In this document: in pieces, positions 59,570-64,000 of the stretch
How positions within the stretch are numbered: position 1 is the first letter of the stretch
How the letters are laid out: each line of letters starts with the position of its first letter
Source of the DNA: Spirochaetota bacterium
Lineage (GTDB): Bacteria > Spirochaetota > B62-G9 > DRHN01
Direction: 5' to 3'
Length of the DNA stretch: 64,000 nucleotides
NCBI GenBank assembly: GCA_016934265.1
Contig: JAFGTF010000077.1
Coordinates: 1 to 64,000 of the forward strand
The notes under the pieces: model-generated
Databases searched by the model: none
Told to the model about the DNA's origin: nothing
Seen by the model: the letters and a program-made list of their open reading frames with translations, nothing else
Translations under genes and position numbers: made by a program

Positions 59570-61534
59570 ATGGGAAAGATAATAGGAATCGATCTTGGGA
59601 CGACAAACTCATGTGTCGCGGTAATGGAGGGCTCGGAGGCAAAGGTCATTACCAATTCCGAGGGACAGAGGACAACCCCTTCGGTCGTTGCTTTCACAAA
59701 GAAGGGAGAAGTGCTCGTCGGCCAGCCAGCAAAGAACCAGATCATTACAAATTCCGATAATACGGTCTATTCCATAAAACGTTTTATGGGAAGAAGATAC
59801 AACGAGGTCAATAAAGAGATGTCGATGGTCCCCTACAAAATCATACAGGGGAAGGGCGGCGACGTCCGCGTACAAGTCAGTGAGGGTGAGTTCTCTCCAC
59901 CCGAGATATCGGCACGTGTGCTTCAGAAGATGAAGAAGACGGCGGAGGATTATCTCGGCGAAAAGGTGACGGAAGCGGTAATCACCGTTCCTGCGTACTT
60001 CAACGATTCTCAGAGACAGGCGACGAAGGATGCGGGAAGGATCGCCGGTCTCGAGGTGAAGAGAATCATCAACGAGCCGACTGCGGCTTCACTTGCCTAC
60101 GGGCTTGATAAGAAGAAGGACGAGAAGATCGCGGTGTACGACCTGGGCGGTGGGACGTTCGACATTTCCATACTCGAGCTCGGCGACGGTGTATTCGAAG
60201 TGAAGTCCACCAACGGGAACACCCACCTCGGTGGAGACGACTTCGATCAACGTGTTATGGATTGGCTCATCGAGGAGTTCAAGAAGGACCAGGGTATCGA
60301 TCTCGCGAAAGACAAGATGGCGCTCCAGAGGCTGAAGGAAGCCGCTGAAAAGGCGAAGATCGAGCTTTCCAGCGCGATGTCGACCGATATCAATCTTCCG
60401 TTTATCACCGCCGATGCGAACGGACCGAAACACCTCAACATCAATCTCACAAGATCGAAGCTCGAGCAGTTGATCGGGGACCTCATGGAATCGACCATAG
60501 GGCCCTGCCAGAGCGCGCTCAAGGACGCCGGCATGAAACCGGAGGATATCGACGAGGTGATACTCGTCGGCGGGTCGACCCGTATCCCCGCGGTAGTCGA
60601 GATAGTCAAGCGGCTGTTTAAAAAGGAGCTGAACAAGGGGGTAAACCCCGATGAAGCCGTTGCGCTCGGTGCCGCGATACAGGGCGGTATCCTTACCGGT
60701 GAGGTGAAGGACGTTCTACTTCTCGATGTGACGCCTCTTTCCCTCGGCATCGAGACGCTCGGGGGGGTCATGACGAGGCTCATCGAGAGGAACACAACCA
60801 TACCGACACGCAAGAGTCAAATATTCTCGACCGCCTCGGACAACCAGACGGCGGTCAGCATACACGTGCTGCAGGGAGAGCGTGAGATAGCGACGCAGAA
60901 CCGTACGCTGGGCCGGTTCGATCTCATCGGCATACCGCCAGCGCCGCGCGGGGTTCCGCAGATAGAGGTCACCTTCGATATCGATGCGAACGGAATCGTG
61001 CATGTATCGGCGAAGGATCTTGCGACCAGCAAGGAACAGAAGATACGAATCGAGTCCTCATCCGGTCTCAACGAGGACGAAATAAACCGTATGGTGAAGG
61101 ATGCGGAGCTTCATGCGGAGGAGGACCGGAAAGCAAAGGAAAAGGTGGAAGCGGTGAACCAGGCCGACAGCCTGGTCTATCAGACCGAGAAGATGCTCAA
61201 GGAATATGGTGAGAAGATCTCTCAGGAAGACCGGTCTAATATCGAGCAGGAGATCGAGAATACGAAGAAAGCGATAAACGAGGGAGACGCCGAACGGATA
61301 AAGCAGGCGACGGAAGCGTTGACCCAGGCTTCATACAAGATCTCCGAGTCGATGTACAGGGAAGCCGCATCGCAGCAGGCCCAGGGCGCGGGTCAGGCAT
61401 CGGGCGGATCATACGAAGGCGCGGAAGGACAGGAGGACAACGGGACCCGAACGGGTTCGGGCGGAAGCGGTGAGGAAGACGTCGTCGATGCCGAGTACGA
61501 GGTAGTAGACGAGGACAACAAGAAGAACGGGTAA
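59570..61534 (+). CDS. dnaK: Chaperone DnaK
   Basis: [64 protein letters not shown]. Confidence 0.98.
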   Translation: MGKIIGIDLGTTNSCVAVMEGSEAKVITNSEGQRTTPSVVAFTKKGEVLVGQPAKNQIITNSDNTVYSIKRFMGRRYNEVNKEMSMVPYKIIQGKGGDVRVQVSEGEFSPPEISARVLQKMKKTAEDYLGEKVTEAVITVPAYFNDSQRQATKDAGRIAGLEVKRIINEPTAASLAYGLDKKKDEKIAVYDLGGGTFDISILELGDGVFEVKSTNGNTHLGGDDFDQRVMDWLIEEFKKDQGIDLAKDKMALQRLKEAAEKAKIELSSAMSTDINLPFITADANGPKHLNINLTRSKLEQLIGDLMESTIGPCQSALKDAGMKPEDIDEVILVGGSTRIPAVVEIVKRLFKKELNKGVNPDEAVALGAAIQGGILTGEVKDVLLLDVTPLSLGIETLGGVMTRLIERNTTIPTRKSQIFSTASDNQTAVSIHVLQGEREIATQNRTLGRFDLIGIPPAPRGVPQIEVTFDIDANGIVHVSAKDLATSKEQKIRIESSSGLNEDEINRMVKDAELHAEEDRKAKEKVEAVNQADSLVYQTEKMLKEYGEKISQEDRSNIEQEIENTKKAINEGDAERIKQATEALTQASYKISESMYREAASQQAQGAGQASGGSYEGAEGQEDNGTRTGSGGSGEEDVVDAEYEVVDEDNKKNG

Positions 61535-61670
61535 GGCGCACGCCCGCGCCGGGGCACCCGGTGCGGAAAAACGGCGGGTAGGGGTGAACGGTCCGATCTG
61601 CATTGGATTTCAAGAAAGGAACACGGCTTCCGGCTTTTATGCATACAACGTGAACGTATACGAAACGACG

Positions 61671-61702
61671 ACCCTATAAGTGATTCTTATAGGGTCTTTT
61701 AT
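61671..61702 (+). terminator. Rho-independent terminator between dnaK and dnaJ
   Basis: ACCCTATAAG-TGATT-CTTATAGGGT-CTTTT. Confidence 0.85.
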
Positions 61703-61744
61703 TTACCGCGGCAGCAAGCACCTGACGGGACCAGCGAGTGAAAT

Positions 61745-62896
61745 ATGGCGAACAAGAGAGATTTCTATGATGTCTTAGGCATCGATCGAAATGCATCGAA
61801 GGACGAGATCAAAAAGGCATACCGCAAGCTCGCTGTCAAACATCACCCCGATAAAAATCCCGACGACAAGGATGCAGAGGAAAAGTTCAAAGAGGCGACC
61901 GAGGCCTACGAAGTCCTCGGTGATGATCAACGCCGGAGGATGTACGATCAGTTCGGTCACGAGGGCGTCGGCGCCGGAGCGGGAGGCTTCCAGGGTTTCA
62001 GGAACAGCGCCGATTTCGAGGATCTTTTCGGCGGTTTTTCCGACATATTCGGCTCCGACATCTTCGAATCCTTTTTCGGATTCGGTGATATATTCGGCAG
62101 ATCGCGCGCCGGCCCCTCCAGGGGCCAGAAGATGCTCCGGGGATCGGATATAAGGTACGATGTCCGTCTTTCGCTCGAGGAAGCCGCCTTCGGGAAGAAG
62201 ATCGAGATCAATGTTGCGAGAAACGAGCACTGCAAGGAATGCGGCGGAACAGGGGCGAAGAAGGGATCCGGATCAACCACGTGCCCCCAGTGCGGCGGCT
62301 CCGGACAGGTTCGGCGTACACAGGGTTTCTTCACCATAGCATCGACCTGTCCGCGGTGCAGGGGTACCGGCAACGTGATAAAGGAGGTATGCACCGTCTG
62401 CAGGGGAGAGGGGCTCACCTCGAAGAAACGAAAGATCGTAATCGACATGGAGCCCGGTATCGAGAACCAGACCGCGCTCCGGCTTGCGGGCGAGGGGAAT
62501 GCGGGAGGGAGCGGAGGACCGAGCGGAGATCTCATCCTCGTTGTTCACGTTTCACCGCATCCCTATTTCGTACGACGCGGAAACGATGTCCTCTGTCAGG
62601 TTCAGATCAGTGTGTTTCAGGCCCTGCTCGGAGCGGATATCACGGTGCCGACCCTCGATGGGAAACGTGTGAAGATCGCCATTCCCGCGGGAACACAGAG
62701 CGGAAAAATCCTCCGTCTCAAGAAAGAGGGTGTACCGTTCCTCAAGCGCCGCGGAAGGGGCGATCAGCTCATACGGGTGACGGTGCAGATCCCCAAAGAC
62801 CTCTCCTCTACGGAAAGAAAAAAGCTCGAAGAGATCGCGAAAGGGAGAAAAGATACCGACTCCCCCCCTCTGATGCCGGCCGGCAGTATCGAGTAA
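61745..62896 (+). CDS. dnaJ: Chaperone DnaJ
   Basis: J-domain [36 protein letters not shown]; four CxxCxGxG zinc repeats. Confidence 0.98.
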   Translation: MANKRDFYDVLGIDRNASKDEIKKAYRKLAVKHHPDKNPDDKDAEEKFKEATEAYEVLGDDQRRRMYDQFGHEGVGAGAGGFQGFRNSADFEDLFGGFSDIFGSDIFESFFGFGDIFGRSRAGPSRGQKMLRGSDIRYDVRLSLEEAAFGKKIEINVARNEHCKECGGTGAKKGSGSTTCPQCGGSGQVRRTQGFFTIASTCPRCRGTGNVIKEVCTVCRGEGLTSKKRKIVIDMEPGIENQTALRLAGEGNAGGSGGPSGDLILVVHVSPHPYFVRRGNDVLCQVQISVFQALLGADITVPTLDGKRVKIAIPAGTQSGKILRLKKEGVPFLKRRGRGDQLIRVTVQIPKDLSSTERKKLEEIAKGRKDTDSPPLMPAGSIE

Positions 62897-63070
62897 TATC
62901 GTATCAATTGACGGAATCAGTTGATTGTAGAAGCCCACACCATAAAAGCCGTTTTCCAAATAACATTTGAAGTTTCTTCGCTTTCTTTGTTATACTAATA
63001 GTGCGAAAGCGGTGGGGCTTTATGGAATGCGCCCTACGACGTACATCTACAGGAGGAATAGGGCGGTCGT

Positions 63071-64000
63071 ATGGTCAAGAATAAGGACAGGATAAAGATC
63101 GGTATAATCGGGGTCGGGCGTATGGGCAACTACCACGCGAACGTGCTTACGACATTGAACAACGATGTCGAGTTCGTGGGTGTATACGATATAGACTCCG
63201 CTCGATCGATGGAGGTGGCCAATAAGTACGGCACCAGGGCGTTCGACTCGATCGAAGCGCTGTTTTCAGACGCACAGGCGGTATGTATCGCCGCCCCGAC
63301 TCACCTGCATTACGAGATAGCCAAAGCCGCTCTCTCAGAAGGCGTGCATACCCTCGTGGAGAAACCGGTTGCATGCAGCGTCGTAGAGGCTGAAGAGCTC
63401 GTAAAGGTGGCTGAAGATAGAGGGCTCGTTTTTCAGGTCGGCCACGTCGAGAGATTCAAGGGAGCGGTGCTGGAGCTGAGGAATATCGTGCAGAATCCCT
63501 ACCTCGTAGAGGCGAGGAGACTGAGCCCCTGGTTCAACAAGGAGTGGGATACGGGGGTCGTGCTGGATCTCATGATTCATGATATCGATATCGTCCTCAG
63601 CCTGATAAAGAGCGAGGTATGTCACATCGATGCGGTGGGAAAGAGTGTGAAAAGCCCGCACGAGGATATAGCCTCTGCGGTGCTGCAGTTTGAAAACGGC
63701 GCTATCGCGAACATCACCTCGAGCCGTCTCAGTGAAACACGGGTGAGGACCATGTCCATTTCTCAGCAGAACGCCTTTGTAAATTTGAACTTCGAGACAC
63801 AGGATATCAATATTTATCGGGGCTCCTCGGCCCGATTCTTCGTGGTTTCACAGCGTGAGATCGACTATAAGCAGGAATTTTTCGTGGAGCGCGTGCTCGT
63901 ACAAAAGGAGAACGCCCTGAAGGAGGAGCTTCAGCACTTCGCGGACTGCATCGCAGGCAGGGCGGAGCCTATAGTTTCCGGAGATGACGACATCAAGACG
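63071..64000 (+). CDS. Gfo/Idh/MocA family oxidoreductase, truncated by window end
   Basis: ATG at 63071, frame open to window end: MVKNKDRIKIGIIGVGRMGNYHANVLTTLNNDVEFVGVYDID...EGVHTLVEKPVA. Confidence 0.88.
   Translation, partial: MVKNKDRIKIGIIGVGRMGNYHANVLTTLNNDVEFVGVYDIDSARSMEVANKYGTRAFDSIEALFSDAQAVCIAAPTHLHYEIAKAALSEGVHTLVEKPVACSVVEAEELVKVAEDRGLVFQVGHVERFKGAVLELRNIVQNPYLVEARRLSPWFNKEWDTGVVLDLMIHDIDIVLSLIKSEVCHIDAVGKSVKSPHEDIASAVLQFENGAIANITSSRLSETRVRTMSISQQNAFVNLNFETQDINIYRGSSARFFVVSQREIDYKQEFFVERVLVQKENALKEELQHFADCIAGRAEPIVSGDDDIKT

Overview
This 64 kb window is a gene-dense, roughly 54% GC bacterial chromosome segment. Gene content suggests a free-living Spirochaetota member (inference from the long GreA fusion, an OmpL47-like protein and many TPR proteins). 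No rRNA, prophage, transposase or CRISPR array was seen. Left to right it holds: the end of a GH4 glycosidase and a two-permease RbsABC-like sugar ABC transporter; an epimerase, a 5-alpha-reductase-like membrane protein and an acyl-ACP thioesterase; fhs; a nucleosidase; tRNA-Met(CAT); GTP-type PEPCK, nadC, nadA and Sua5/YrdC; a CDP-alcohol phosphatidyltransferase; a phasin-like protein; leuCDB; an OmpL47-like protein, SHMT, SurE and TPR; an RND exporter; thioredoxin, nikR, a lone receiver and hypABFCDE; enolase; DHFR, a CDF transporter, a sodium:solute symporter, a corrinoid protein, NUDIX and SerA; yajC-secD-secF and bactofilin; MtaB, the GreA fusion and TPR proteins; a frameshifted m4C-type DNA methyltransferase; smpB, a HemW-like protein and grpE-dnaK-dnaJ; and a partial Gfo/Idh/MocA oxidoreductase. 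The least explained signals are non-coding. They are (1) an about 98-bp tandem repeat between hypD and hypE carrying inverted copies of the hypD 3' end, (2) an about 230-bp MITE-like imperfect palindrome with G-quadruplex-prone ends between hypE and eno, and (3) a promoter-terminator-RBS leader on the symporter that looks like a transcription attenuator, divergent from an orphan corrinoid protein. I also found a 55-aa small membrane ORF missing from the supplied track. All calls are from reading the sequence; no database search was run.
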